Shown here piece after piece: positions 54,430 to 63,953 of a stretch of 64,000 nt of DNA (position 1 is its first letter; every line of letters begins with the position of its first letter). The notes below the pieces were generated by a model. That model did not search any database. It had not been told where the DNA came from and saw only the letters and a program-made list of their open reading frames with translations. Made by a program: the position numbers and the translations under genes. The stretch lies in assembly GCF_004458765.1 (NCBI RefSeq), contig NZ_SPJX01000185.1:111590-175589 (forward strand), in the 5' to 3' direction. This DNA comes from Microvirga pakistanensis. GTDB taxonomy: Bacteria > Pseudomonadota > Alphaproteobacteria > Rhizobiales > Beijerinckiaceae.

Positions 54430-55725
54430 ATGACACCTGCAGCCCGCCTGTCCGCCGCCATCGAGGTTCTCGGCGATCTCGAAGCCCGCCGCCGTCCGGC
54501 CGCGGACGCCCTCAAGGATTGGGGGCTCTCGCATCGGTTCGCCGGGTCGAAGGACCGCGCCGCGATCGCGAGCCTCGTCTACGACGCCCTGCGCCGCAAA
54601 GCCTCCGCCGCCTGGATCATGGGGGAGGGCGCGCCGCGGGCCCTGGCGCTCGGCATGCTGCGCCTCCAGCGCGGCATGGATCCCGACGCCATCGCCGCCC
54701 TTTGTTCGGGCGAACGCTTCGCCCCCGAGCCTTTGTCGGCCGCGGAACGGGACCGGCTGGCGACGGCGAGCCTCGACGGGGCTCCCGCCCCGGTGGCGGG
54801 GGATTTCCCCGACTGGATCGAGCCCTCGCTCCGCCGCCTGTTCGGCGACGAAGTGGTGCCGGAAATGCAGGCGCTCACCGCCCGCGCGCCGCTGGACCTG
54901 CGCGTGAACACGCTCAAGGTGTCCTCCCGGGAGGAGGCGCATGACGCCCTGCCGCATCTCGGCGCTATCGAGACGCCCCTGTCGCCGCTGGGCCTGCGGA
55001 TCGCGCCGTCGGAGGATGGGCGCGGGCCCGCCGTGCAGTCGGAGCCCGAGTTCCTCAAGGGCTGGATCGAGATCCAGGACGAGGGCTCGCAGCTCGCGGC
55101 CCTGCTGTCGGCCGCGAAGCCCGGCGAGCAGGTGGTCGATCTCTGCGCGGGCGGGGGCGGCAAGACGCTGGCGTTGGCGGCCATGATGGAGAACCACGGC
55201 CAGATCTACGCCACGGACGGCGACGCCCGCCGCCTGGCTCCCATCCATGACCGTCTGACCCGCGCGGGCGTGCGCAACGTCCAGGTTCGGACCCCGAGGG
55301 CCAAGGCGGATGCGGTCACCGACCTCAATGGCAAGATCGACTGCGTGCTGGTGGATGCGCCCTGCACAGGCGTCGGCACCTGGCGGCGCAACCCGGACGC
55401 CAAGTGGCGCCTGCGTCCCGGCAGCCTGGACGTGAGGCAGAAAGAGCAGGCGGCCGTTCTCGACCGCGCCGCTTCGCTCGTGAAGCCGGGGGGACGGATC
55501 GTCTATATCACCTGCTCGATCCTGCCGGAGGAGAACGACGACGCTCTCGCCGCCTTCATGGAACGGCATGCGGGCCTGAGGCCCGTGAAGGTCTCGGAGG
55601 TCCTGGGTTCCGCAGGGCTCGAGAGACTGGAGACGGTGATCAGGCCGACGCTCCATGGACTTCAGATGACGCCGCGCAAGACGGGCACGGACGGGTTTTA
55701 TGCGGCCGTGCTCGCGAGGGACTAG
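54430..55725 (+). CDS. RsmB/NOP2-family RNA (cytosine-5) methyltransferase
   Basis: A 431-residue SAM enzyme. N-terminal helical NusB-like region (1-130), then PUA-like/ferredoxin fold. Catalytic core: VVDLCAGGGGKTLALAAMM (SAM), VLVDAPCTGVGTWRRNPD (motif IV Cys) and YITCSILPEENDD (motif VI nucleophilic Cys). m5C methylation of 16S or 23S rRNA is expected; similarity to alphaproteobacterial RsmB-like proteins does not settle which position. Start ATG 54430. Confidence 0.88.
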   Translation: MTPAARLSAAIEVLGDLEARRRPAADALKDWGLSHRFAGSKDRAAIASLVYDALRRKASAAWIMGEGAPRALALGMLRLQRGMDPDAIAALCSGERFAPEPLSAAERDRLATASLDGAPAPVAGDFPDWIEPSLRRLFGDEVVPEMQALTARAPLDLRVNTLKVSSREEAHDALPHLGAIETPLSPLGLRIAPSEDGRGPAVQSEPEFLKGWIEIQDEGSQLAALLSAAKPGEQVVDLCAGGGGKTLALAAMMENHGQIYATDGDARRLAPIHDRLTRAGVRNVQVRTPRAKADAVTDLNGKIDCVLVDAPCTGVGTWRRNPDAKWRLRPGSLDVRQKEQAAVLDRAASLVKPGGRIVYITCSILPEENDDALAAFMERHAGLRPVKVSEVLGSAGLERLETVIRPTLHGLQMTPRKTGTDGFYAAVLARD

Positions 55726-55727
55726 GC

Positions 55728-55853
55728 CTAAAGCCCGCGTGCCGCATCCACGGCCTCGATCCGGTCGGGATCCGGCTCCTCCTGGGCCCATGCATGGAAA
55801 GGGCCGAGGAGCGGAATGAGGCATAAAGACGTTAAAATCGCGGAGCGCCGCAT
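55728..55853 (-). CDS. Possible small secreted peptide
   Basis: A 41-codon frame: signal-peptide-like [23 protein letters not shown] with an AxA-type cleavage site, then an acidic 18-residue remainder [17 protein letters not shown]. Ribosome site weak. Position between convergent/divergent genes and a plausible signal peptide are the only support; could be spurious. Confidence 0.3.
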   Translation of the reverse strand: MRRSAILTSLCLIPLLGPFHAWAQEEPDPDRIEAVDAARGL

Positions 55854-55945
55854 TTCCGGGGACTCAAAAGGCATGGCAGGCCGACAAATATGAGGGTAAA
55901 GCACGGGGGCTCCCGTTCTTCCGCTCAGGGCTCGCACGATACATT

Positions 55946-57502
55946 ATGACACAAGCACACGACAAGATTCTCATCGTCGATTTCGGCTCCCAGGTCACCC
56001 AGCTCATCGCCCGTCGCGTGCGCGAGGATGGCGTCTATTCCGAGGTCGTGCCGTTCCAGAAGGCGGCCGAGGCCATCCGCACGATGAAGCCCAAGGGCGT
56101 GATCCTGTCCGGAGGCCCTGAATCGGTGACGACCGATGCCTCACCCCGGGCGCCCAAGGAGCTGTTCGAGACGGGCCTCCCGGTCTTCGGCATCTGCTAC
56201 GGCCAGCAGACGATGGCGGCGCAGCTCGGCGGCGAGGTCGAGGGCGGGCACCATTCGGAATTCGGCCGCGCCGAGATCGAGGTCCTGACGGAGAGCCCGC
56301 TCTTCCAGGGCGTGTGGCAGGTCGGCAAGAAATATCCGGTCTGGATGAGCCACGGCGACCGCGTCACCAAGCTCCCCGAGGGCTTCGAGGTGCTGGCGGC
56401 GTCAGAGAACGCCCCCTTCGCGGTCGTGGCCGACGAGGGGCAAAAGTTCTACGGCGTGCAGTTCCACCCGGAGGTCGTGCACACCCCCCAGGGCGCTCAG
56501 CTCATCCGCAACTTCGTGCGCGACATCGCGGGCTGCAAGGGCGACTGGACCATGAAGGCCTTCCGCGAGGAAGCCATCGAGCGGATCCGCGCCCAGGTCG
56601 GCTCGGGCCGCGTGATCTGCGGCCTCTCCGGCGGCGTCGACTCGGCCGTGGCGGCGGTGCTGATCCACGAGGCCATCGGCGACCAGCTCACCTGCGTCTT
56701 CGTCGATCACGGCCTGCTGCGAGCCTCCGAGGCCGAGCAGGTGGTGAGCCTCTTCCGGGATCACTACAACATCCCGCTCGTCCATGTTCAGGCGCAGGAT
56801 CTCTTCATCGGCGCGCTCGAGGGCGTGTCGGACCCGGAGGTGAAGCGCAAGACCATCGGCAGGCTCTTCATCGACGTGTTCGACGAGGAGGCCAAGAAGA
56901 TCGGCGGCGCGGACTTCCTGGCGCAAGGGACGCTCTATCCCGACGTGATCGAGAGCGTGTCCTTCACCGGTGGCCCCTCCGTCACCATCAAGAGCCACCA
57001 CAATGTGGGCGGTCTGCCCGAGCGCATGAAGATGAAGCTCGTCGAGCCGCTCCGCGAGCTGTTCAAGGACGAGGTGCGCGTGCTCGGCCGCGAGCTTGGC
57101 CTGCCCGACGCCTTCGTGGGACGCCACCCGTTCCCGGGTCCGGGCCTCGCCATCCGGGTTCCGGGCGAGATCACCCGCGAGAAGCTCGACATCCTGCGCA
57201 AGGCCGATGCGATCTATCTGGAGGAGATCCGCAACGCGGGCCTCTACGACGAGATCTGGCAGGCCTTCGCCGTGCTGCTCCCGGTCAAGACCGTCGGCGT
57301 GATGGGCGACGCCCGCACCTACGATCACGTCTGCGCGCTGCGCGCCGTGACCTCCATCGACGGCATGACGGCGGATTTCTACCCCTTCGACATGAGGTTC
57401 CTGGGCCGCGTCGCCACCCGTATCATCAACGAGGTGAAGGGCATCAACCGCGTGACCTACGACATCACCTCGAAGCCGCCCGGCACCATCGAGTGGGAAT
57501 AG
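55946..57502 (+). CDS. guaA: GMP synthase (glutamine-hydrolysing)
   Basis: A 518-residue bifunctional enzyme converting XMP to GMP. Class I glutamine amidotransferase at 1-205 with C84 in [10 protein letters not shown] and the His/Glu of FHPEV. ATP-pyrophosphatase with [13 protein letters not shown]-loop near 230, and dimerisation domain to the end, KPPGTIEWE. Forms the GMP branch with guaB. The ArsC-like gene begins 3 bp after its stop. Confidence 0.96.
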   Translation: MTQAHDKILIVDFGSQVTQLIARRVREDGVYSEVVPFQKAAEAIRTMKPKGVILSGGPESVTTDASPRAPKELFETGLPVFGICYGQQTMAAQLGGEVEGGHHSEFGRAEIEVLTESPLFQGVWQVGKKYPVWMSHGDRVTKLPEGFEVLAASENAPFAVVADEGQKFYGVQFHPEVVHTPQGAQLIRNFVRDIAGCKGDWTMKAFREEAIERIRAQVGSGRVICGLSGGVDSAVAAVLIHEAIGDQLTCVFVDHGLLRASEAEQVVSLFRDHYNIPLVHVQAQDLFIGALEGVSDPEVKRKTIGRLFIDVFDEEAKKIGGADFLAQGTLYPDVIESVSFTGGPSVTIKSHHNVGGLPERMKMKLVEPLRELFKDEVRVLGRELGLPDAFVGRHPFPGPGLAIRVPGEITREKLDILRKADAIYLEEIRNAGLYDEIWQAFAVLLPVKTVGVMGDARTYDHVCALRAVTSIDGMTADFYPFDMRFLGRVATRIINEVKGINRVTYDITSKPPGTIEWE

Positions 57503-57505
57503 GCG

Positions 57506-57865
57506 ATGGCGTCGACGCAGGCGATCACGCTCTACGGCATCAAGAACTGCGACACGATGAAGAAGGCGCGCGCCTGGCTCGATGCCAAAGGCGTCGCCTA
57601 CACGTTCCATGACTACAAGGTCGCGGGCGTCGATCGCGCGCGGCTCGAGGGCTGGGCCAAGAGCGTCGGCTGGGAGACTCTCCTAAACCGCGCCGGCACG
57701 ACTTTTCGCAAGCTTCCCGACGCCGACAAAGCAGGCCTCGATGAGAGCAGGGCGCTGGCGCTCATGCTCGACCAGCCCTCGATGATCAAGCGCCCCGTGC
57801 TCGATCTCGGCGGGCGCATTCTCGTCGGGTTCAAGCCGGAGATGTATGAGGCGGCGGTTCGGTAG
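57506..57865 (+). CDS. ArsC/Spx-family reductase (YffB-like)
   Basis: A 119-residue thioredoxin-fold protein. YGIKNCDTMKKARAWLD (single Cys16, no CxxC), FHDYKVAGVDRARL, RPVLDLGGRILVGFKPEMY. This is the YffB subgroup, which resembles glutathione-dependent thiol reductases rather than real arsenate reductases. Nearly overlapping guaA, so cotranscription is likely although a functional link is not known. Confidence 0.85.
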   Translation: MASTQAITLYGIKNCDTMKKARAWLDAKGVAYTFHDYKVAGVDRARLEGWAKSVGWETLLNRAGTTFRKLPDADKAGLDESRALALMLDQPSMIKRPVLDLGGRILVGFKPEMYEAAVR

Positions 57866-57901
57866 GGCGCAACGCCGCCCGCCGGTCCGATCTCTTCATC
57901 G

Positions 57902-58113
57902 TGGCCGGGCTTATCCCGGCCATTTCTTGTGGACAGGCGCCTCACCGCATGGAGATCACCGGCACAGGGCCGATGACGATAGGGGGCGATGACCTATGAA
58001 GATCACTCCTGAAACCTCCTCGTCATGGCCGGGCTTGTCCCGGCCATCCCCGTCTCGGGAACAGCGCCTAGTCAAAGACGTGGATATCCGGCTCACGGCC
58101 GGGCATGACGGGT
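57902..58113. repeat. GGCCGGG-hairpin repeats in a 349-bp gene-free interval
   Basis: TGGCCGGGCTT(A/G)TCCCGGCCA occurs at 57902-57922 and 58026-58046. The second is the left end of a 93-bp element (58021-58113) that ends in CGGCCGGGCATGACG, giving GTCATGGCC/GG(C)CATGAC termini; a related element is at 63861-63953. The interval 57866-58214 contains no ORF. The hairpins may end the guaA transcript. Confidence 0.7.
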
Positions 58114-58166
58114 GACGAGAAACGACTTGGATACCTCGAGACGAGCCCGGGGGTAGCGCAATGAGA

Positions 58167-58192
58167 AAAGGCGGGCCGCAAAGCCCGCCTTT
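58167..58192 (-). terminator. Intrinsic terminator of the TRAP permease operon
   Basis: Perfect 10-bp stem AAAGGCGGGC (58167-58176) / GCCCGCCTTT (58183-58192), 6-nt loop, 23 bp after the dctM-type gene stop on the minus strand. Confidence 0.85.
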
Positions 58193-58214
58193 ATTGTGTC
58201 TGATGGAGGCCGCC

Positions 58215-60107
58215 TTACTGGATTTTCGGCGGCTCGTCGAAGTTCAGGCCAGGGAGGCCGCCCGGATCGCCGGGAGCGCCGAGGCCCGGCACCAGAAGCT
58301 CGTCGAGCTTCTTCTGCACCGCGGCCGGATCGACGGCCGGGCCGGCGGCCTTGTAGTGCATGACCATGCTCGGGAAGAGCACCACGAGGGCCACCATGAT
58401 CAGCTGGATGATCACGAAGGGAATGGCGCCCCAATAGATCTGGCCCGTGGTCACCGGCTCCATGCGCTTGCCCGTCACGCGGTCGGTATAGGCCTGCTTG
58501 GGCGCCACCGAGCGCAGGAAGAACAGGGCGAAGCCGAACGGGGGGTGCATGAACGAGGTCTGCATGTTCACGCCCAGGATCACGCCGAACCAGATCAGGT
58601 CGATTCCCAGCTTCTCGGCTGCGGGGCCGAGCAGCGGCACTACGATGAAGGCGAGCTCGAAGAAGTCGAGGAAGAACGCCAGGAGGAAGACCATGACGTT
58701 GACCACGATCAGGAAGCCCACCTGACCGCCGGGCAGCGAGGTCAGCAGGTGTTCCACCCAGATGTGGCCGTTCACGCCGTAGAAGGTAAGCGAGAACACG
58801 CGCGCACCGATCAGGATGAAGAGCACGAAGGCGGACAGTTTCGCCGTCGCTTCCGTGGCCTGCCGGACGATGGTGAAGTTGAAGCGGTTCGGGTTGTTGT
58901 CGAGCTTGCGCTTGATCGCGGCCAGGATCACAGAGCCGAGCGCGCCCATGGCGCCGCCTTCCGTCGGCGTGGCAAGGCCGATGAAGATGGTGCCGAGCAC
59001 GAGGAAGATGAGCAGCAGCGGCGGCACCATCACAAAGGTGACCTGCTGCGCCATGTTCGACATGAGGCGAAGGCCCGTGAAGCGCTCCACGATGCCGACC
59101 ACGAGCGCATAGACCGCGCCCGCCAGCACCATCTCCATGGTGAGCGCGAGGCCTTCGTTGCCCTGGCTGTGCAGCACGACGTAGGCGCCGAGAAGAACGG
59201 CGACGAGAACCGCCGAGATCGCGATGCGCTTGGCGCCGAGCATCTTGTTCACGACGGCGCAGATGAGCGCCACGACCGTCGACACGCAGATCGTCAGGAT
59301 GACGAAGTCTGCGCCGGCCTTGGTGTTGGTCTGCGACAGGACGTAATAGCCCACGAATCCCGAGAACACCACGAGGATGCCGAGCTGCCACACGCCGCGC
59401 GAGCCGTTGGGCTCGCGGTAGCCGATCGCCTCCAGCGGCAGACCGGGAGCGGCCTTCGGATCGATGAGCGACGCCAGAAGCACCCAGCCGGCGTAGAGAC
59501 CGGCGAGGATCAGGCCGGGCAGGAACGCGCCCTCGTACATGTCGCCCACCGAGCGGCCGAGCTGGTCGGCCATGACGATGAGGACGAGGGAGGGCGGGAT
59601 GATCTGGGCCAGGGTGCCGGAAGCGGCGATCACGCCCGACGCGAGGCGGCGGTCATAGCCGTAGCGCAGCATGATCGGCAGGGAGATCAGGCCCATGGAG
59701 ATCACGGAGGCGGCCACGACGCCGGTGGTGGCGGCGAGCAATGCGCCCACGAAGATCACCGCATAGGCGAGGCCGCCGCGCAGCGGGCCGAAGAGCTGGC
59801 CGATGGTGTCGAGCAGGTCTTCCGCCATTCCGGATCGCTCGAGGATGTAGCCCATGAAGGTGAAGAACGGGATCGCGAGCAGCACCTCGTTCGACATGGT
59901 GCCGTAGATGCGATCCGGCAGCGCCTGAAGCAGGGGCCAGGAGAGGTTGATGGTCTCGGGCGCGAGGGGAGCGAGCTCCACCGCGATGAAGAAGAACAGC
60001 AGGCCGTTCGCCGCGAGCGAGAAGGCGACCGGGTAGCCGAGGAGGAGGAAAACCACCAGCGCCGCGAACATGATCGGCGCGAGGTTCTGGGCAATCAATG
60101 CAGCCAT
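58215..60107 (-). CDS. TRAP transporter large permease, long DctM type
   Basis: A 630-residue membrane protein, about 200 residues longer than the DctM at 16875 because of a large insertion around residues 210-350. DctM hallmarks: VKALPFFTFMGY-like IPFFTFMGYILERSG, ATTGVVAASVISMGLISLP, IPPSLVLIVMADQLGRSVGDMYEGAF and VNMQTSFMHPPFGFALFFLRSVAP. This is the 'mannitol/chloroaromatic' TRAP subgroup, whose real substrates are dicarboxylate-like or unknown. The small subunit is 37 bp upstream. No DctP binding-protein gene is in the window near it. Confidence 0.88.
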   Translation of the reverse strand: MAALIAQNLAPIMFAALVVFLLLGYPVAFSLAANGLLFFFIAVELAPLAPETINLSWPLLQALPDRIYGTMSNEVLLAIPFFTFMGYILERSGMAEDLLDTIGQLFGPLRGGLAYAVIFVGALLAATTGVVAASVISMGLISLPIMLRYGYDRRLASGVIAASGTLAQIIPPSLVLIVMADQLGRSVGDMYEGAFLPGLILAGLYAGWVLLASLIDPKAAPGLPLEAIGYREPNGSRGVWQLGILVVFSGFVGYYVLSQTNTKAGADFVILTICVSTVVALICAVVNKMLGAKRIAISAVLVAVLLGAYVVLHSQGNEGLALTMEMVLAGAVYALVVGIVERFTGLRLMSNMAQQVTFVMVPPLLLIFLVLGTIFIGLATPTEGGAMGALGSVILAAIKRKLDNNPNRFNFTIVRQATEATAKLSAFVLFILIGARVFSLTFYGVNGHIWVEHLLTSLPGGQVGFLIVVNVMVFLLAFFLDFFELAFIVVPLLGPAAEKLGIDLIWFGVILGVNMQTSFMHPPFGFALFFLRSVAPKQAYTDRVTGKRMEPVTTGQIYWGAIPFVIIQLIMVALVVLFPSMVMHYKAAGPAVDPAAVQKKLDELLVPGLGAPGDPGGLPGLNFDEPPKIQ

Positions 60108-60144
60108 GGACGAGAACTCCGGAATTCAGATCAGGACGCGGGGA

Positions 60145-60774
60145 TCAGCGGATGCCGTCGCCCGGAGGTTCGCCGCCCGTGGTGGCGTTGGTATCCACCA
60201 GCTCCGCGATCAGACGCTCGGCCTCGGCCTCGGCCGCGCCATGCGCGCCGACATGATCGTGCTCGTCGGCGAGCTGGCCCTGCATGATGGCCACGCGCTT
60301 GATCAGCTCGCTCAGCCACTGGAAGGCGAGGGAGATGAACCCGAGCAGGATCATGCCCTTCGCGGGCCAGATCAGCAGGCCGCCCGCGTTGGAGGAGACT
60401 TCGCCTGACGCATAGGACTTCTCGAAATAGGGGAACGAGAGCCACAGCATCAGGGCCACGAAGGGGAAGAGGAACAGCAGGTGGCCCGTCAGGTCGATGT
60501 AGTCGCGGCCGCGCTTCGTCAGGCGGCTGGACACGATGTCGATGCGGATATGCTCGTTGGCCTTCAGCGTCCAGGCGGCGCAGAGCATGAAAACGGCACC
60601 GAACAGGTACCATTGCAGTTCGAGCCAGGCATTGGACGAGACGCCGAAGATGCGGCGGATGATGGCATTGATGGCGGAAACCAGGATGGCCACCACGATG
60701 GCCCAGGCCGCGACTTTGCCGACGCGTTCGTTGATCGCGTCGATGAGACGAGAAAGCTTGATGAGCGCCGTCAC
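60145..60774 (-). CDS. TRAP transporter small permease (DctQ family)
   Basis: A 209-residue, four-helix protein. VSAINAIIRRIFGVSSNAWLELQWYLFGAVFMLCAAWTLKANEHIRIDIV (about residues 33-75) contains the DctQ motif. The C-terminal tail is hydrophilic. Transcribed with the large permease from the 320-bp intergenic region upstream. Confidence 0.87.
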   Translation of the reverse strand: MTALIKLSRLIDAINERVGKVAAWAIVVAILVSAINAIIRRIFGVSSNAWLELQWYLFGAVFMLCAAWTLKANEHIRIDIVSSRLTKRGRDYIDLTGHLLFLFPFVALMLWLSFPYFEKSYASGEVSSNAGGLLIWPAKGMILLGFISLAFQWLSELIKRVAIMQGQLADEHDHVGAHGAAEAEAERLIAELVDTNATTGGEPPGDGIR

Positions 60775-61098
60775 CTTCTGTCTCCCCCTTTTCGATAATC
60801 GGTTATGGTTGGATTCGGCGGTGTCGCTAGCGGATTTCCCGCCGGTTCACCATGCCGCCTTAGTCTATAGCGACGTTTGCTGGGTCAGTACCCGGGAAAT
60901 TTTCGTGCTGCAAGATGCCTGATGTTAAAAGTTTAGGCAGCCCAGAGTCTTATCGGCAATCGGAAACTTGCCGCATGGGAACAGGTCCTTTGCCGCGTGA
61001 GGCCGGCCCCGCCCCGTTCGTGAGGGGCGGACGGTCACGGCAAGTGGTCAGGAAAGATGCCCGCGCGTATACTTTCCTATTCCTTCAGGAGAGCAAAC
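60775..61098. other. Gene-free divergent intergenic region
   Basis: No supported ORF. It contains a 7-bp hairpin CCGCCCC/GGGGCGG (61009-61015 with 61024-61030), and TATACT (about 61067-61072) that could be a -10 for the NnrU-like gene. No operator that I can name. Confidence 0.5.
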
Positions 61099-61689
61099 GT
61101 GACGCTGCTTGTCTTAGGCCTTGTCCTGTTCCTCGGCACCCATTCCTTCAGCATGGCGCGCGGGGCCCGCGCAGCGCTCATCGGCCGCACGGGCCTCGGC
61201 GCCTTCAAGGGGCTCTATTCGCTCCTGTCGCTTGCCGGAATCGTCCTGATCGCGATCGGGTACGGGCAGTACCGGGAGAGCAGCTACGTTCCGGTCTGGG
61301 ATCCGCCGGTCTGGAGCCGGCATCTGGCGCTCCTGCTCGTCCTCGTCGCCTTCGTCTGTTTCGCGGCCGCCTACCTTCCGGGGCACATCAAGCACCGCCT
61401 CAAGCATCCCATGCTGGCGGGCGTGAAGATCTGGGCCTTCGCGCATCTTCTGGCGAACGGGGATCTCGGGTCGATCCTGCTCTTCGGATCGTTCCTCGCC
61501 TGGGCCGTGGCGGCGCGCATCAGCGTGAAGCGCCGGGACGTGGCGGCGCAGCATGGCGGCACGGCGGCGCCCGCGGGCTGGCGCAACGACATGCTGGCGG
61601 TCGCCATCGGAGGAATCGCCTATGTGGCGTTCGTGCTCTGGCTCCATCCACGCGTGATCGGCGTGCCGGTCCTGCCGATGGGCGCCTGA
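61099..61689 (+). CDS. NnrU family protein
   Basis: A 196-residue membrane protein with about six helices. LLVLGLVLFLGTHSFSMARG, FKGLYSLLSLAGIVLIAIGYG, HPMLAGVKIWAFAHLLANGDLGSILLFGSFLAWAV: all NnrU family. NnrU was named in the nitrite/NO reductase regulon of rhodobacters and shares its fold with NDRG/isoprenylcysteine methyltransferase-like proteins. No denitrification genes are near, so its role is unclear. The GTG at 61099 has AGGAGAG upstream and was preferred to an ATG further up. Confidence 0.88.
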   Translation: MTLLVLGLVLFLGTHSFSMARGARAALIGRTGLGAFKGLYSLLSLAGIVLIAIGYGQYRESSYVPVWDPPVWSRHLALLLVLVAFVCFAAAYLPGHIKHRLKHPMLAGVKIWAFAHLLANGDLGSILLFGSFLAWAVAARISVKRRDVAAQHGGTAAPAGWRNDMLAVAIGGIAYVAFVLWLHPRVIGVPVLPMGA

Positions 61690-61770
61690 AATCCCTCGCC
61701 ATCGGCAGGGGTGTATGCTAGGCGACCCACTTCGATGGAAGGAGGCGGCCCTTGCGGCCGCGTGAGGACG

Positions 61771-62448
61771 ATGGCCACGAACCGCAACGACGAGTTCATT
61801 CGCGAAGTCGACGAGGAATACCGCCGCGACCAGCTGGCGAAGATCTGGGAGCGCTACAGCGGCCTCATCATCGCCGTCGTCGTTCTCGTCGTGGGCGGCA
61901 TCGGGGGCTGGCGCTACTGGGAGCACGTGCAGGAAACCCGCGCGCAGGCCGCAGCAAGCCGCTTCGAGGACGCCCTGAAGCTTTCCGGCGAGAACAAGTC
62001 GCAGGAGGCCGAGGCCGCGCTGGAGGCGCTCGCGAAGGACGGCGCCAGCGGCTACGGCCTGCTCGCCCGCTTCCGCCTGGCGGCCGAGCGCGGACAGCAG
62101 AACGCGGAAGCCGGCGCCGCCGCCTACGACGCCCTGGCGAACGATGCCGGCGTGGCGCAGCCCTGGAAGGATCTCGCCCGCCTGCGCGCCGCGTGGCTGC
62201 GTCTCGACACCGCCGATCCGGCCCAGATCCGTCAGATCGTCGAGCCCATGGCCGCGCCCGCCAATCCGTGGCGGCATTCGGCCAGGGAACTCTTGGGTCT
62301 TTCCGGCCTTAAGGCAGGCGACATGGATTACGCCGGACGCTGGTTCGACCAGGTCGCGGCCGACCGTGAGACGCCTCCCGCCCTGCGGCAGCGGCTTGCC
62401 GTCTACACCGCTCTCGTGGCGGGCGGCCCCGTTCAAGTGACCCAGTAA
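61771..62448 (+). CDS. YfgM-like tetratricopeptide-fold membrane protein
   Basis: A 225-residue protein with a short cytosolic N-terminus (EFIREVDEEYRRDQLAKIWERY), one transmembrane helix (LIIAVVVLVVGGIGGWRYW) and a periplasmic TPR-like domain. This is the YfgM (ancillary SecYEG translocon) architecture. In many gammaproteobacteria and some alphas bamB separates yfgM from der; here der follows directly after 18 bp. Start ATG 61771. Confidence 0.85.
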   Translation: MATNRNDEFIREVDEEYRRDQLAKIWERYSGLIIAVVVLVVGGIGGWRYWEHVQETRAQAAASRFEDALKLSGENKSQEAEAALEALAKDGASGYGLLARFRLAAERGQQNAEAGAAAYDALANDAGVAQPWKDLARLRAAWLRLDTADPAQIRQIVEPMAAPANPWRHSARELLGLSGLKAGDMDYAGRWFDQVAADRETPPALRQRLAVYTALVAGGPVQVTQ

Positions 62449-62466
62449 AGGCGGAGCACCAGGGAC

Positions 62467-63816
62467 ATGACGCCCACCGTCGCCATTGTCGGGCGGCCGA
62501 ATGTCGGCAAATCGACTCTCTTCAACCGCCTCGTCGGCAAGAAGCTGGCGCTCGTCGACGATCGTCCGGGGGTGACCCGCGACCGGCGCGAGGGCGAGGC
62601 GCGCCTCGGCGACCTCGAGTTTCGGATCATCGACACCGCGGGCCTGGAGGAGGCGACGGAGGAGTCCCTTCTCGGCCGCATGCGCGCCCAGACCGAGGCC
62701 GCCATCGAGGACGCGGACGTGATCCTGTTCGTGGTCGATGCCCGCGCGGGTATCCTTCCCGCCGACAGGCCCTTCGCCGAGATGGTGCGCCGGTCCGGCA
62801 AGCCCGTGATCCTCGTGGCCAACAAGGCCGAGGGCGGGGCCGGGATGGCCGGCGCCTACGACGCGTTCTCGCTGGGTCTCGGCGAGCCGGTGCCGCTCTC
62901 CGCCGAGCACGGCGAGGGCATGGCCGATCTCTTCGAGGCCCTGATGCCCCACTTCCCCGTGCCGGACGAGGATGGGGAGGACGAGGAGGACCCCAACAAG
63001 CCCCTCCAGGTGGCCATCGTCGGCCGCCCCAACGCGGGCAAGTCGACGCTCATCAACCGCATGGTCGGCGAGGACCGGCTGCTCACCGGGCCCGAGGCGG
63101 GCATCACCCGCGATTCCATCTCCCTCGACTGGGAATGGCGCGGCAAGGCCGTGAAGCTCTTCGACACGGCGGGCCTGCGCAAGCGCGCCCGCGTCGAGGA
63201 CAAGCTCGAGAAGCTCTCCGTGGCCGACGCCCTGCGGGCCGTGCGCTTCGCGGAAGTGGTGGTGGTGCTGCTCGACGCCACGATCCCGTTCGAGAAGCAG
63301 GATCTCTCCATCGTCGATCTGGTGGAGCAGGAGGGCCGCGCCCTCGTGATCGGTCTCAACAAGTGGGACCTCGTGGCCGACCAGCAGGGCCTGCTGAAGG
63401 ACCTGAAGGAGAAGGCCGCCCGCCTGCTGCCGCAGGTGAAGGGCGCGCCCGTGGTGCCGCTCTCAGGACTGGCCGGCAGCGGCATCGATCCGCTCATGAA
63501 GGCGGTGTTCCAGGTCTACGAGACCTGGAACCGGCGCATCTCCACCGCGAAGCTCAACCAATGGCTCCAGGAGGCCGTCGACGCCAACCCGCCGCCCGCC
63601 GTCTCGGGCCGGCGGATCAAGATCCGCTACATGACCCAGGTGAAGGCGCGCCCGCCGCATTTCGCGGTCTTCGGCAACCAGCTCGACGCGCTGCCGAAGA
63701 GCTACACCCGCTACCTGGTCAACAACATCCGCGAGGCCTTCGACCTCCCGGGCGTCCCGATTCGCGTGTCGCTGCGCATGGGCCAGAACCCCTACGACAA
63801 GGACAAGCGGAGCTAG
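62467..63816 (+). CDS. der: Ribosome biogenesis GTPase Der (EngA)
   Basis: A 449-residue protein with two tandem GTPase domains. First: GRPNVGKS (residues 8-15), DTAG near 58, NKAE near 119. Second: GRPNAGKS near 186, DTAG near 234 and NKWD near 300. A KH-like C-terminal domain follows ([22 protein letters not shown]). Essential for 50S assembly. An acidic [11 protein letters not shown] linker is between the two G domains. Confidence 0.96.
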   Translation: MTPTVAIVGRPNVGKSTLFNRLVGKKLALVDDRPGVTRDRREGEARLGDLEFRIIDTAGLEEATEESLLGRMRAQTEAAIEDADVILFVVDARAGILPADRPFAEMVRRSGKPVILVANKAEGGAGMAGAYDAFSLGLGEPVPLSAEHGEGMADLFEALMPHFPVPDEDGEDEEDPNKPLQVAIVGRPNAGKSTLINRMVGEDRLLTGPEAGITRDSISLDWEWRGKAVKLFDTAGLRKRARVEDKLEKLSVADALRAVRFAEVVVVLLDATIPFEKQDLSIVDLVEQEGRALVIGLNKWDLVADQQGLLKDLKEKAARLLPQVKGAPVVPLSGLAGSGIDPLMKAVFQVYETWNRRISTAKLNQWLQEAVDANPPPAVSGRRIKIRYMTQVKARPPHFAVFGNQLDALPKSYTRYLVNNIREAFDLPGVPIRVSLRMGQNPYDKDKRS

Positions 63817-63860
63817 CCTCGCCCCGCCGTCGCCGCGCCTCTCCCGTCATGGCCTTCTCC

Positions 63861-63953
63861 GGTCATGGCCGCAACAAGTGCGGCCATCCCCGTCTTGAGA
63901 ACCGCACCTGGGCAAAGACGTGGATGCCCCGCTAAGGCCGGCCATGACGGGCG
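63861..63953 (+). repeat. REP-like element, relative of 58021-58113
   Basis: About 93 bp beginning GGTCATGGCC, with CCATCCCCGTCT and CAAAGACGTGGAT shared with the 58021 copy, and ending GGCCATGACGGGCG. Terminal inverted GTCATGGCC/GGCCATGAC. It fills most of the sequence after der up to the window end. Confidence 0.7.

Noticed and set aside
57600..58110. GGAAC near 58058 followed by CGTG
   Set aside because: It belongs to a repeat element and has CGTG rather than CGTT; no gene starts downstream on that strand.
60775..61098. Riboswitch or operator upstream of the orphan TRAP permease
   Set aside because: Only a short hairpin without T-run is visible; no recognised riboswitch core.
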